NCBI GenBank assembly: GCA_947626785.1 | Contig: CANQTO010000032.1 | Span: 1-33,098, forward strand | Direction of reading: 5' to 3' | Source: an uncultured Oscillospiraceae bacterium | Lineage (GTDB): Bacteria > Bacillota > Clostridia > Oscillospirales > Oscillospiraceae | Length of the DNA stretch: 33,098 bases | In this document: in pieces, positions 23,362-32,200 of the stretch | Layout: each line of letters starts with the position of its first letter | Numbering within the stretch: the first letter of the stretch is position 1 | Made by a program: the position numbers and the translations under genes | Notes under the pieces: model-generated | The model's database searches: none | What the model was told of the DNA's origin: nothing | Seen by the model: only the letters and a program-made list of their open reading frames with translations

Positions 23362-26300
23362 TCAGACCAGCTGGAAGCGGGTCTCGAACTCCTCTTTCTG
23401 CCGTTTCTTCCGGTCGTGGGTGTAATAGATGGCGACCGTCAGAGCGCAGAGCATGATGATCAGGTGCAGGATGCAGCACTGGCCGATGGTAGGCGCGGCG
23501 GCCAGAGGCGTCTCGTCCTGGTCGATGGTCACTTCACCGGCGTCCTCATTCACCTGGAGATCCTGGGGGCCGGGGGCCAGAGGCACCGGGTCGTCGTCAA
23601 CGACGACACCGGCGGGGGCGGCAGGAGCCGCCGGAGCGGCCGGGGCCGCGGGAGCAGGAGCCGCAGGAGCCGGGGTGATGGTCAGAGTGCCGGGGACATA
23701 GGTCACGATGTAGTTGCCCTGGACCGCGTCGCCGACAGGCGTGACGGCGTAGGTGCCGGCAGCCTCGCCGGGAGCCCGGTCAAAGTCGTAGTCCAGCAGG
23801 TCCGCGGGGTCCTCGCCGTTGACCATACCGGTCACAGTGGTGGTGAAGCCGGGATCGCCCGCGCCGGCCGCCTTGGTGGCGTCATTGACGGTGACGGTGA
23901 CAGGGGCGGGGGTGATGGTCAGCTCAGCGGGGACATAGCTCACGGTGTAGTTGCCCTGGACCGCTTCGCCGGCGGGCGTCACATCGTAAGCGCCCACGTT
24001 CTCGCCGGGCTCACGGGTCACGTCGAAGGCAAGGACGCTCTCGTCGTCGCCGGCCACCAGACCGGCCACGGTCACATCGTCCCAACCGTCGGGATCAGCC
24101 GCGCCATAGACCTTGGTGCTGTCCGCCGCGGTGACGGTGACAGCGGCCGGGGTGATCGTCAGGGCAGCTTCTCCCACACGGACATTAAACTGGGCGGTAA
24201 CATCGTTGCCGTTGGGATCTGTCACCCTTGCGGTGCCGGTGACCGCTACGACGACCGTACCGGCGTTGGTGGCGCTGGCCCCGGCGGTCAGCCCGGACAC
24301 GGTGTATTCCACGCCGTTGAAGGTGAAGGTGGAGGCCTCAAAGCCGCTGACGCTGTGGGGGCCGCCGTCATAGGGGAAGGTCCCGCCGTTGGGCTGCATG
24401 GTGATCTCGAACCTCTCCGCATCGCTGCGGTCGGTGACGGTCAGGTCGCCGAACTCGGTGCTGATCTCATAATTGCCAATGACGCCGGTCGTCGTGCCCT
24501 CTTTCAGCGTATAGGTGAAGGCGTTTTTCGCGCTGCCGGGCAGCGTCTGGCTGCCGGAGAAGCTGTAGCTCTCCACGCCGTCTTCACCCACAAAGCCCAT
24601 ACCGCCGACAGTCACTGCCGCGTCGCCGTTGGTCAGCGCCGTGCCGTCGTAGGCCTTGCTCAGGGTCGCGCTGGTCAGGGTCACAGGCCGCGGGTCAATG
24701 TAGAGCCTGAGGGCTATTACGCCGGTGTAGTTGGCCGTGACGTCCTCGCCGGCCTTGTTTACGATGGTGACTAAGTGGACGGTCTCACCCTTGCGCCTAT
24801 CCCAGCCATTGGGGAACGAATTATTCCAGGAGCTATACCGGCCGATGGTCCTGTTTGTATCGGAATCAAACAGGGTCTCGCCATTGACATAGGTCAAATG
24901 GTCGCCATCGACAAGCTGCATATACACGGTCGTGTCAGTAGATTTCGGGTTCGGATCTTTTACAAGGTCCTCGAGGTTTTCCGCAGTGGCGGTCACCTGA
25001 TGCACCTCGCCGTCGTATATGAAGTGTTCCTCGGTGTAGAGGTAGATCGGGCGCTGGGTGATCTTATAGGTGCGCTCAACAGTGCCCTGATAGTTGCCCT
25101 CACCGGTGACGGTCACGGTGATCTTGTCGTTGGTTTTGTCTTTGTCTTTGAGGTTGTTGGCGTTCACGAAGTCATCGGTGCTGTAAGAGACCGAGTAATC
25201 CTTGCCCTCTTCCAGCGCAGCGCCGGTCTTGTCGGTGACTGTGGGCGCCCACTTGTGCTCCGTGCCGTCGTACATGGTATCTTCAGGATAGTCGACCACG
25301 AAAGCATCCTTGGCGTCCGCCCGGGTGATGGTGAGCAGGCCGTTCTTCTCGACGACCGTCACGTCATAGTTTTTAGAGCTGACAGTGAAGCCTTTGCCCT
25401 CAACGACTACCGGGTACTCGCCCTGGTTCGTGCCCTTGGCCACGATCTCATTCTGGCCGGGGCCCTTCAGCTTCATGTCGCCTTTCAGGCCATCCACCGT
25501 GTACCCGCTGATGCTCTGCTCTTTACCATTGTAGACCTTGGTATCGCTCACGCCGGTGACCGTCACGATCGCCGAGGCTTTGGTAACGACCAAATCTCCA
25601 CATTGGTTAGGAACTATTTGATAGTCGCTCTTCTTTGCGCTGCCATTCCAGGTGACAGTGATGCCGTTGCCTCTTTGTACTCTACCGACATTTGTTATGC
25701 TGATCTGCTGGGAGGTGAGGGTCACGGTCTCGCCGTCCACCAGGCCGCCTACACGGCCATCGGCAGGAACCTGATAATACGGCTGCTTATTTGGGTTATA
25801 CTCGGAATACTGGGCGTAGAAGTCGCTGTAGTCGCTGCCCACAGTGATCTCGCCGCCGGCCCACAGAGGCGTGCCGTCATAGACCTTCTCCAGTGTCGGG
25901 CTGACGAAATAGATGGGCCGGGGCAGCACCTGGAGGGTGCCCGGGTCATAATTGATGTCATAGTTGCTTTCCTTGCCCTTTACAACCACAGCGTCGAAAT
26001 CATTCGACTTGAAGCCCACGTGGATGAGATGCTCCGGCTCCCAAGTGGTATCGAGGTATTTCGAGGGGAATGTGTACTGGAGCTCGTCGCCTTCCACAAG
26101 GCCAAGGAAACCAACATTCTGGGCATACTCCGGCAAATCATTCCAGTTGATCTTGACGTCTGACCGATCGTTCCCAATGAAAATGTGCACATTGGGAGCT
26201 GTCAGTTCCGTGCCGTCATAAACCTTGGTAGCATCATCAGAGATCAGGTAGATGGGCCGCGGGTAGATCGTAAAGTTGACCTGCGCCGTCACTTCAGGCA

Positions 26301-28557
26301 GGTTGCCGGTAGCCTCCCAAGTGGCCCGAACTTTATAGTCATTCGCGTCTTTGGGCTCTTCCGTGGTCCATTCCGCGTTGTTTTTAACGGAATATTCTAT
26401 CTTTGGAGCGGCATAGCCTTCCGCGCCCGGGCCTTCAATGCCGGCGGTCACGTCGGGTTTCTTTTCGCCGTAGATCCAGCTCTCCTGGCTGACGGAGGGG
26501 GTGTAGTCGCTCGCCGGGGCGGTGATCGTCAGCTCGCCGGGGACAAATTTCACATAGTAATTGGAGAGGATCTGTTCGTCGACGGGAACGTCGCCGATAG
26601 CGCCAATGCCCGTGAATTTGCCCACTTTGAGGCCGCTGTTATTGTCGGCCACATAGAGCTCGTGCGTGCCGGGAAGCTCGCTGTCCTCCCCCGCCGCGCG
26701 GGCAATGTGGTGCCGGTCAAGAATTCCCTGGATAGCCTCGACCGTGTCTTCACCCTTCAGGCCGCTTACATCCCAGGAGAACGCGGGGTCACCTTCGCCA
26801 TATTTCTTTTCCGCATTCTGTACTGTGACGGTCGCCGTTGCGGGCACGACGCTTATAAAGATATTGGCGGTGATGGACAGGTTCATGGTCACGTCGCGCC
26901 CGGTTTCGTCGACGATCTTGACCTGATCCACGCCGATGCCGCAGCCCCTGGTGATGCCTGTCGGGGTGCGTCCATTTTCATCCCTGGTATTGGTAAAGGC
27001 GTCTTTTAGGGTCGCGCTCTCCGTCCACTTGGTGATCTTTCCCATCTGGGGGTCGGAGTTCTCCTCACTTATGACGTCCGTCAACGTGAGCCAGGGGATT
27101 GGAGTCGTAGCATCCTGGACCGTATACTCGCTCACATCTTTCCCGGGTATGTACGTGTGCGATTGGCCGTCATACTCATACTGCTTGGACGCGCACAGAG
27201 CTATGATCCAAGGCTGGATCTTATACGTCAGTATTGCAACATTGCCGTCATAGGCATCAATGCCTTTGACAGTGAACTTGAAGGTGCCCATGTCCGTGTA
27301 GAAATACTCCGGATCACTCTCTGGGCCGAACCAAGTAAAGTTCACATTCGCGTCCTGAAGGGAACGCACGCTGCTGGTCTTCTGGATATCTAATTCGTAG
27401 TCCGTCCCCTCAGTCAGAACTTCGCCTGTCTTCGAGTCCTTAACGACAGGGGTCTGTTTGTGCTCCTGATTGTCCCAGGTAAAGGTACTCTGCGCGAAGG
27501 GATCGACCGTAAAGGACGCTCCGCCGCCGAAATAGACTTTTATTTCAACGACCGTTCCCAACTGATCCTTTGTGAAGGGAAAGGACCAGGCAATGGCGGG
27601 CGAGCCGTCATACTTTACAGCCTCTGGTACCTCTTTCCCGTCAAGCTCCCACTTGATGACCGAATAACCATCTTCTGCGTTGGCGTTGAACTTGCACGAT
27701 GTCGAATCGTTGTTTCTAAACGAGCTCTCACCTATTACGTAAATAAGCTCTTTGCCTATGGTTTTCTTGTTATTAATAGTGTACTGCATCTGCCCCGGGC
27801 CTTCAGCGATCAGATGTACTAAAATCTGTTTGGTGTCTGCTATGCCATCGCCATTGGTGTCGGGGACGCAAACGGCCTTGACTGTGTGATTAGCACTGAT
27901 ACTATTAAAGTTTGCTCTCTGGTAGTTTTTGACTTCGCCGTCGATCGTCAAGGTCTCAAGAACATATCCCTCTTCAGGAGTGAACCTGATGGTAACAGAT
28001 TTTCCGGCTTTTACAGAGAACACTCCGTTGTCGTTGGGAATCTCGGATTTGTCGCTCTGCATTTCTCTGCTTGCCGTGCAGTGTTCAGTCTCGACCGTGA
28101 TAGTATAATACTCCTCCGCCGCCGGAGCAGGCTCATCCAGAGCCACTGCCACCGGCTCGCCGGCCGGAGCCTCGATGGTCGCCGGCTCGGCAGAGGGTTC
28201 CTCAGCAGGCTCCTCCGCGGGGACCTCTTCCTCCGCGGGCTCCGCCGGAGTCTCCTCCGGCTCTACCGGAGTTCCCGGAGGGGCTACAGGGACCGCTTCC
28301 GGGTCCGCCGGGGCTTCCTCCGCCGGGGCGGTCGCGGAAGGCTCATCAGAGCTCTGTTCTACAGAGCTCTGAACGGAGACGTCTCCGTTCGCCGCGCTCT
28401 CATCTTCTGTTTTCTGCTCCTCCGGGGCGGGCGCCTGCGCCTCGGCGACGGCCGGGTCCGCGCCGGCGTTGGCCGCCATGGCGATCGGACTGCCCAGTTC
28501 ACCGAAGAGCATCAGAAACACCAGGGCCAGGGCCAGAAAACGCTTTGCTGTTTTCAT
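23362..28557 (-). CDS. Giant MBG/YDG-repeat surface protein with Cys-Cys/LHL membrane tail
   Basis: A 1731-residue exported protein. A signal peptide (1 to about 29, ending near PIAMA) leads into a Pro/Glu/Ala-rich low-complexity stretch to about 150. A beta-rich region with a calcium-site-like DTNGDGIADT follows, then many Ig-like repeats with YDGT/VYNGK motifs (for example TKVYDGTEL, EKVYDGTPLW, SKAYDGTAL) and MBG-like units (TKVYGAADP, TKAAGAGDP). These fit the YDG/MBG families found in adhesins. A Pro-Ala linker (about 1628-1650) precedes the cassette: VTIDQDETPLAAAP, Cys-Cys-ILHL, a membrane span and HDRKKRQKEEFETRF. No LPXTG is present at the C-terminus. The start at MKTAKRF follows GGAGGAG. 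It probably forms an operon with the 61-residue gene downstream. Ligand unknown. Confidence 0.85.
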   Translation of the reverse strand: MKTAKRFLALALVFLMLFGELGSPIAMAANAGADPAVAEAQAPAPEEQKTEDESAANGDVSVQSSVEQSSDEPSATAPAEEAPADPEAVPVAPPGTPVEPEETPAEPAEEEVPAEEPAEEPSAEPATIEAPAGEPVAVALDEPAPAAEEYYTITVETEHCTASREMQSDKSEIPNDNGVFSVKAGKSVTIRFTPEEGYVLETLTIDGEVKNYQRANFNSISANHTVKAVCVPDTNGDGIADTKQILVHLIAEGPGQMQYTINNKKTIGKELIYVIGESSFRNNDSTSCKFNANAEDGYSVIKWELDGKEVPEAVKYDGSPAIAWSFPFTKDQLGTVVEIKVYFGGGASFTVDPFAQSTFTWDNQEHKQTPVVKDSKTGEVLTEGTDYELDIQKTSSVRSLQDANVNFTWFGPESDPEYFYTDMGTFKFTVKGIDAYDGNVAILTYKIQPWIIALCASKQYEYDGQSHTYIPGKDVSEYTVQDATTPIPWLTLTDVISEENSDPQMGKITKWTESATLKDAFTNTRDENGRTPTGITRGCGIGVDQVKIVDETGRDVTMNLSITANIFISVVPATATVTVQNAEKKYGEGDPAFSWDVSGLKGEDTVEAIQGILDRHHIARAAGEDSELPGTHELYVADNNSGLKVGKFTGIGAIGDVPVDEQILSNYYVKFVPGELTITAPASDYTPSVSQESWIYGEKKPDVTAGIEGPGAEGYAAPKIEYSVKNNAEWTTEEPKDANDYKVRATWEATGNLPEVTAQVNFTIYPRPIYLISDDATKVYDGTELTAPNVHIFIGNDRSDVKINWNDLPEYAQNVGFLGLVEGDELQYTFPSKYLDTTWEPEHLIHVGFKSNDFDAVVVKGKESNYDINYDPGTLQVLPRPIYFVSPTLEKVYDGTPLWAGGEITVGSDYSDFYAQYSEYNPNKQPYYQVPADGRVGGLVDGETVTLTSQQISITNVGRVQRGNGITVTWNGSAKKSDYQIVPNQCGDLVVTKASAIVTVTGVSDTKVYNGKEQSISGYTVDGLKGDMKLKGPGQNEIVAKGTNQGEYPVVVEGKGFTVSSKNYDVTVVEKNGLLTITRADAKDAFVVDYPEDTMYDGTEHKWAPTVTDKTGAALEEGKDYSVSYSTDDFVNANNLKDKDKTNDKITVTVTGEGNYQGTVERTYKITQRPIYLYTEEHFIYDGEVHQVTATAENLEDLVKDPNPKSTDTTVYMQLVDGDHLTYVNGETLFDSDTNRTIGRYSSWNNSFPNGWDRRKGETVHLVTIVNKAGEDVTANYTGVIALRLYIDPRPVTLTSATLSKAYDGTALTNGDAAVTVGGMGFVGEDGVESYSFSGSQTLPGSAKNAFTYTLKEGTTTGVIGNYEISTEFGDLTVTDRSDAERFEITMQPNGGTFPYDGGPHSVSGFEASTFTFNGVEYTVSGLTAGASATNAGTVVVAVTGTARVTDPNGNDVTAQFNVRVGEAALTITPAAVTVTAADSTKVYGAADPDGWDDVTVAGLVAGDDESVLAFDVTREPGENVGAYDVTPAGEAVQGNYTVSYVPAELTITPAPVTVTVNDATKAAGAGDPGFTTTVTGMVNGEDPADLLDYDFDRAPGEAAGTYAVTPVGDAVQGNYIVTYVPGTLTITPAPAAPAPAAPAAPAAPAAPAGVVVDDDPVPLAPGPQDLQVNEDAGEVTIDQDETPLAAAPTIGQCCILHLIIMLCALTVAIYYTHDRKKRQKEEFETRFQLV

Positions 28558-28651
28558 AGGCTTACTCCTCCATTTCTTCTGCCACAAAAAATTTTTCGTT
28601 CTTCAAGGGGCCCGGGAAAGATCCCGGCTTTTATCCTCTTCTACTTATTAA

Positions 28652-28678
28652 GACGAATAGAGGCGCAAAAACGGCTCA
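28652..28678 (-). promoter_or_regulatory. ECF-sigma-like promoter of the giant surface protein
   Basis: Minus strand: TGAGCC (28673-28678), GTTTTT, 11 bases, CGTCTTAA (CGTC at 28652-28655). It is identical in boxes and spacing to the promoter of the mini tail-protein gene. The transcription start would be about 28643, giving a leader of about 85 bases. Confidence 0.6.
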
Positions 28679-28715
28679 TTTTTTTCAAAAAAAGCTCAAT
28701 TTTTTGCTCAAAAAA

Positions 28716-28775
28716 TTAGAAATTCCGCCTCTGTGCGTAGTTTTCTTCGCAAGCCGAAAGCTTTTCCTTGCGCAT
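28716..28775 (-). CDS. Possible 19-residue leader peptide
   Basis: Minus strand: AAAAGGAGG (28787-28795), 11 bases, then ATG and an open frame of 19 codons (MRKEKLSACEENYAQRRNF) ending TAA. It lies upstream of the ECF-like promoter of the giant gene. The ribosome site abuts a 9-bp hairpin (28753-28761 with 28779-28787) that would enclose the start codon. Coding status is unproven; it may instead be part of a small RNA. Confidence 0.2.
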   Translation of the reverse strand: MRKEKLSACEENYAQRRNF

Positions 28776-28809
28776 GACGCTTTCGGCCTCCTTTTAAACC
28801 ACCGCTTGT

Positions 28810-28838
28810 ATCATACAGCGCTCCTTTCGAAAAATCAA
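28810..28838 (-). promoter_or_regulatory. Sigma-A-like promoter in the region upstream of the giant gene
   Basis: Minus strand: TTGATT (28833-28838), 17 bases, TATGAT (28810-28815). A transcript from here would cover the possible leader peptide and A/T-rich hairpins with three TGAGC copies (28674-28678, 28694-28698, 28706-28710) before reaching the giant gene. Confidence 0.45.
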
Positions 28839-28922
28839 GGAGAAGCTTTAAAAAATCTTTATAAATCTTGTAATTTCTGGAAATCCCGGCGGGCGGTGAT
28901 CTTCTGAAGCTCTCTTAAACGC

Positions 28923-28970
28923 AAAAAGGGGCAGCAGCTCGACCTTTCGTCTTGCTGCTGCCTCTTTTTT
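28923..28970. terminator. Terminator after small membrane gene copy 2
   Basis: Stem around GGCAGCAG/CTGCTGCC (28923-28937 with 28955-28970), with an A-run on the left and a T-run on the right. It is usable in both directions and closes the second two-gene unit. Confidence 0.8.
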
Positions 28971-28990
28971 TCCGGCTCATGTCTTGAACC

Positions 28991-29176
28991 TTATGCCTTT
29001 TTTCCTTCGGGCTTGGGGGCATCGACGGCCTCGGCCAGCTCCTCCTCCAGCTCCTTCTGGCGCTTCTTCTGGTTGTGGATATGGACGATCAGAACGACGA
29101 CCATGACCACAAAGACGATCAAGGCCAGCAGGTCCCAAAGGCAAAAGCCCAGGTTGGTATGAAAGTACTGGTGCAT
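28991..29176 (-). CDS. 61-residue single-span membrane protein, copy 2
   Basis: Nearly identical to the protein at 23055-23240 (MHQYFHTNLGFCLWDLL against MHQYFHTSFGFCLWDLL). The span and charged tail are unchanged. It lies directly downstream of the second large surface-protein gene, behind the same GGAGGAG site and the same kind of spacer hairpin. Conservation of the protein in both copies, while the large upstream proteins have diverged outside their C-terminal ends, suggests it works with the shared C-terminal cassette. An in-frame start further up would add 15 residues encoded by the hairpin region and is not favoured. Confidence 0.85.
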   Translation of the reverse strand: MHQYFHTNLGFCLWDLLALIVFVVMVVVLIVHIHNQKKRQKELEEELAEAVDAPKPEGKKA

Positions 29177-29206
29177 TTTTCTCCTCCTTTGTTTTGACGG
29201 ACGCCG

Positions 29207-29236
29207 CCCCTGCAAGGCCAAAAGGCCTTGCAGGGG
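29207..29236 (-). promoter_or_regulatory. Conserved spacer hairpin, copy 2
   Basis: Perfect 13-bp stem (29207-29219 with 29224-29236), the counterpart of 23279-23308 with one base pair swapped in a compensatory way. No T-run on either side. Confidence 0.75.
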
Positions 29237-29289
29237 TGGGTCTGCTTAGATCATTTACCTATCTTTTCTGTTTTCGCCGCATTCCGGAC

Positions 29290-32200
29290 TCAGACCATCT
29301 GGAAGCGGGTCTCGAACTCTTCTTTCTGCCGTTTCTTCCGGTCGTGAGTGTAGTACAGGGTGACCGTCAGAGCGCAGAGCATGATGATCAGGTGCAGGAT
29401 GCAGCACTGGCCGATGGTAGGCGCGGCGGCCAGAGGCGTCTCATCCTGGTCGATGGTCACTTCGCCGGCGTCCTCATTCACCTGGAGACCCTGCGGGCCG
29501 GGGGCCAGAGGCACCGGGTCGTCGTCAACGACGACACCGGCAGGGGCGGCAGGAGCCGCGGGAGCCGCAGGCGCGTCGGGAGCCGCGGGGGCCGGGGTGA
29601 TGGTCAGGGTGCCGGGGACATAGACCACGTTGTAGTTGCCCTGGACCGCGTCGCCGACAGGCGTGACGGTGTAGTCGCCGGCATCCTCGCCGGGAGCACG
29701 GTCAAAGTCGTAGTCCAGCAGCTCCGCGGGGTCCTCGCCTTCGACCATACCGGTCACGGTGGTGGTGAAGCCGGGATCGTCCGCGCCGGCCGCCTTGGTG
29801 GTGTCATTGACGGTGACGGTGACGGTGGCGGGAGTGATCCGGTAGGTCCGGGTCACGGTGCCGCCATAGTTGCCGGCGCCTTCGATGGTCACAGTGATCT
29901 CATGCACGTTGGTGAAGTCCTCGGTGTCGTAGCTGACCGTGTAGTCAACGCCTTCCTCCAGAGTCCTTCCGGTGACAGGATCGGTGACTGTCGGGGCCCA
30001 CTGGTGCGCGCCGCCGTCATAGACCACGTCGTCGGGGCTGTCGATCTGGACATCGCTGTAATAGGGCTGCTCGGGATCGATGGGCTGCTCCGGCTCATCC
30101 GGGTTTTCAGGATCGGTCCCGGGGACCTCCGGGTCGTTGGGATCGATGCTCTGCGGGGCGATGTTCAGGCCGCCGTCGGTGACATTCACGGTCACGTTGC
30201 GGAAGTCATTCTCGCCCACGGTGAAGTCGTCTGCCGTCAGGCCCATGGGATAGGAGCCCTGCTCAGTCTGGGTGACGCTGGCGGCGCCGGTGGTGATGCT
30301 CACGATATCCGTCGCGGCGCTCTCGCCATCCACGGTCACGGAGGTCACGTCGAAGCCCGCGGCGGTCTTAGGCGTGCCGTCATAGACATAGCTGGCGGTG
30401 TGGCCGGCCACATTGATGACCAGATCCTGCTTGTAGTCGGGGATATTGTCGCCGTTGTCGTCCTTAGCGAAGTGGGCGGTGTAGACGTAGATCATATCGC
30501 CTGCGGACTCGAAGCTCTGCTCCAGAGCCGCCTCGCTCTCGATCGCTTCGCCATTCAGATCCCAGTAATCGAAGGTGTAGCCCGTATTCGCAGTAGCGGT
30601 GGACTTGGCGTTCACGATGCCGCTCTCGGCGTTGTCCTCGAAGGTGGTCACGTAGCTGCCCTCGGGATCAACGCTGCCGTTGGCATCGGCCACGTAGCTG
30701 ACCTTCACCTGGTACTTATCGGGAGTGCCGTCGCCAGGATCGGGCTCGGTCGGGTCGGGATCGGTGGGATCGGTGGGTCCGATCTCATCCTTGGCGAAGT
30801 GGGCAACATAGGTGATGGTGGTGTCGCCCGGGACATTTTCCAGAATCTCGCTCAGCTCCGCGCCGGAGGCGATCCGCTCGCCGTCCTTGGTCCAGTAATC
30901 GAAGGCAAAGCCCTCAGCCGCAGACGCCACGGAGTGGACCTCAACGGTGCCGCTCTCGGCGTTGTCCGCGAAGGTGGTCACGTAGCTGCCCTCGGGATCG
31001 ACCGTGCCGTCGCCGGCGCTGGCGTAGACGACCTTCACCTGGTACTTATCGGGAACTCCGTCGCCAGGATCGGGCTCGGTCGGGTCGGGATCGGTGGGAT
31101 CGGTGGGTCCGATCTCATCCTTGGCAAAGTGGGCGGTAAAGGTGTAGGTCTCGCCGCCCTGGGCTGCAATGCTCGTCAGCAGGGACGCGCCATTAGGCAG
31201 CTTATCTCCGTTGAGATCCCAGAAGTCGAACGCGAAGCCGCTGTTCGGTGTCGCCTGGCCGTTGATCACCAGGTTGGTCTTCTCTTCGTAGTGGCCCTTA
31301 GTGCCGAGCGTCCAGACGTCGATGCCGGTCGGGGTGGTGGTGCCATTGCCGTCATCGGCAAAGATGATGGTCACCTGGTACTTATCGGGGATACCGTCGG
31401 GCTTGTTGTCGGGACCGATCTCATCCTTGGCAAAGTGGGCCGTGAAGGTGTAGGTGCTGCCGCCCTCGGCGGTGAAGCTCTGGTTCAGGGCCTCGCTGTT
31501 GGGATCATCGATCGTCACACCCTCGTCAGCGGTCCAGCCGTCGAAGGCATAGCCCTCAGCCGCCGCGGAGTTAGCGGAAGCGGTAACGGTGCCGTTGGTC
31601 TGCTTGTCGCCGGGGATGGTGAGCACTTCGCTGGTCTTGCTGACGCTGCCGCCCTCGACAGGATCAGCCACGTAGTTGATAGTTACCTGGTACTTGTCAG
31701 GAGTACCGTCGGGCTCGCCGTTCGGGCCCTTCTCGTCCAGGGAGTAGGTCACGGTGACTTCCTCGCCGTCTGCGTCCATCGTGCCGGTCACATTGCCGTC
31801 CACGGTATCCTTCGCATAGGTCTTGTCGCCAACCTCAATGCTGTCGGGGATCTGCTCGGTCACATCGTACGGGTCCTCGAACACGACGCTCTCCGTGTAA
31901 GGATCTTTGCCAAGGTCCGTTTCGTCGTCGGAAACAAACTTAACGGTGACGTTGAAGCTGTCCTTCACATAGCTGTAGGTGTAGACTTCGCCGTCCATGG
32001 ACTTCGTCACGGTGCCGGGAATTTCTTTATCCCAGTTGCCAGCCTTGTAGCCGGTGTCAGGATGATCGCCTGCGGTGGGAGCGTCGGTCGCAACGTCGGC
32101 CTTCGCGGTCCACGTGCCGTCCTCGGCCTGCTCAGCTATGGTGTAGTTCTGGGTGACCGTATTGCGGCTTTCATCGTTCCATGCGCCGTGCTCGACCTCG

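Larger units (their letters stand above)
23053..23905. repeat. Long direct repeat, copy 1 (small gene + 3-prime end of giant gene)
   Basis: This stretch is nearly identical to 28989-29823, apart from short indels in the Pro/Ala linker and spacer. It covers the 61-residue gene, the spacer hairpin and the last ~180 codons of the giant gene. Copies lie about 5.9 kb apart in the same orientation. Confidence 0.9.
28989..29823. repeat. Long direct repeat, copy 2
   Basis: Counterpart of 23053-23905. Recombination between the copies would remove the first giant gene and join the second giant gene to the first small gene. Confidence 0.9.

Noticed and set aside
24775-26163. 462-codon plus-strand frame inside the giant gene
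   Set aside because: Opposite strand of a repeat-rich gene; no ribosome site and no domain likeness despite less biased composition.
26640-26700. LPGTH in the first giant protein as a sortase signal
   Set aside because: It lies in the middle of the protein with no following membrane span; the true C-terminus has the Cys-Cys/LHL cassette.
28810-28827. Six-codon peptide MIQAVV behind AAAGGAG
   Set aside because: Its ATG falls within the probable -10 box TATGAT, so it would not be transcribed from that promoter; too short to support.
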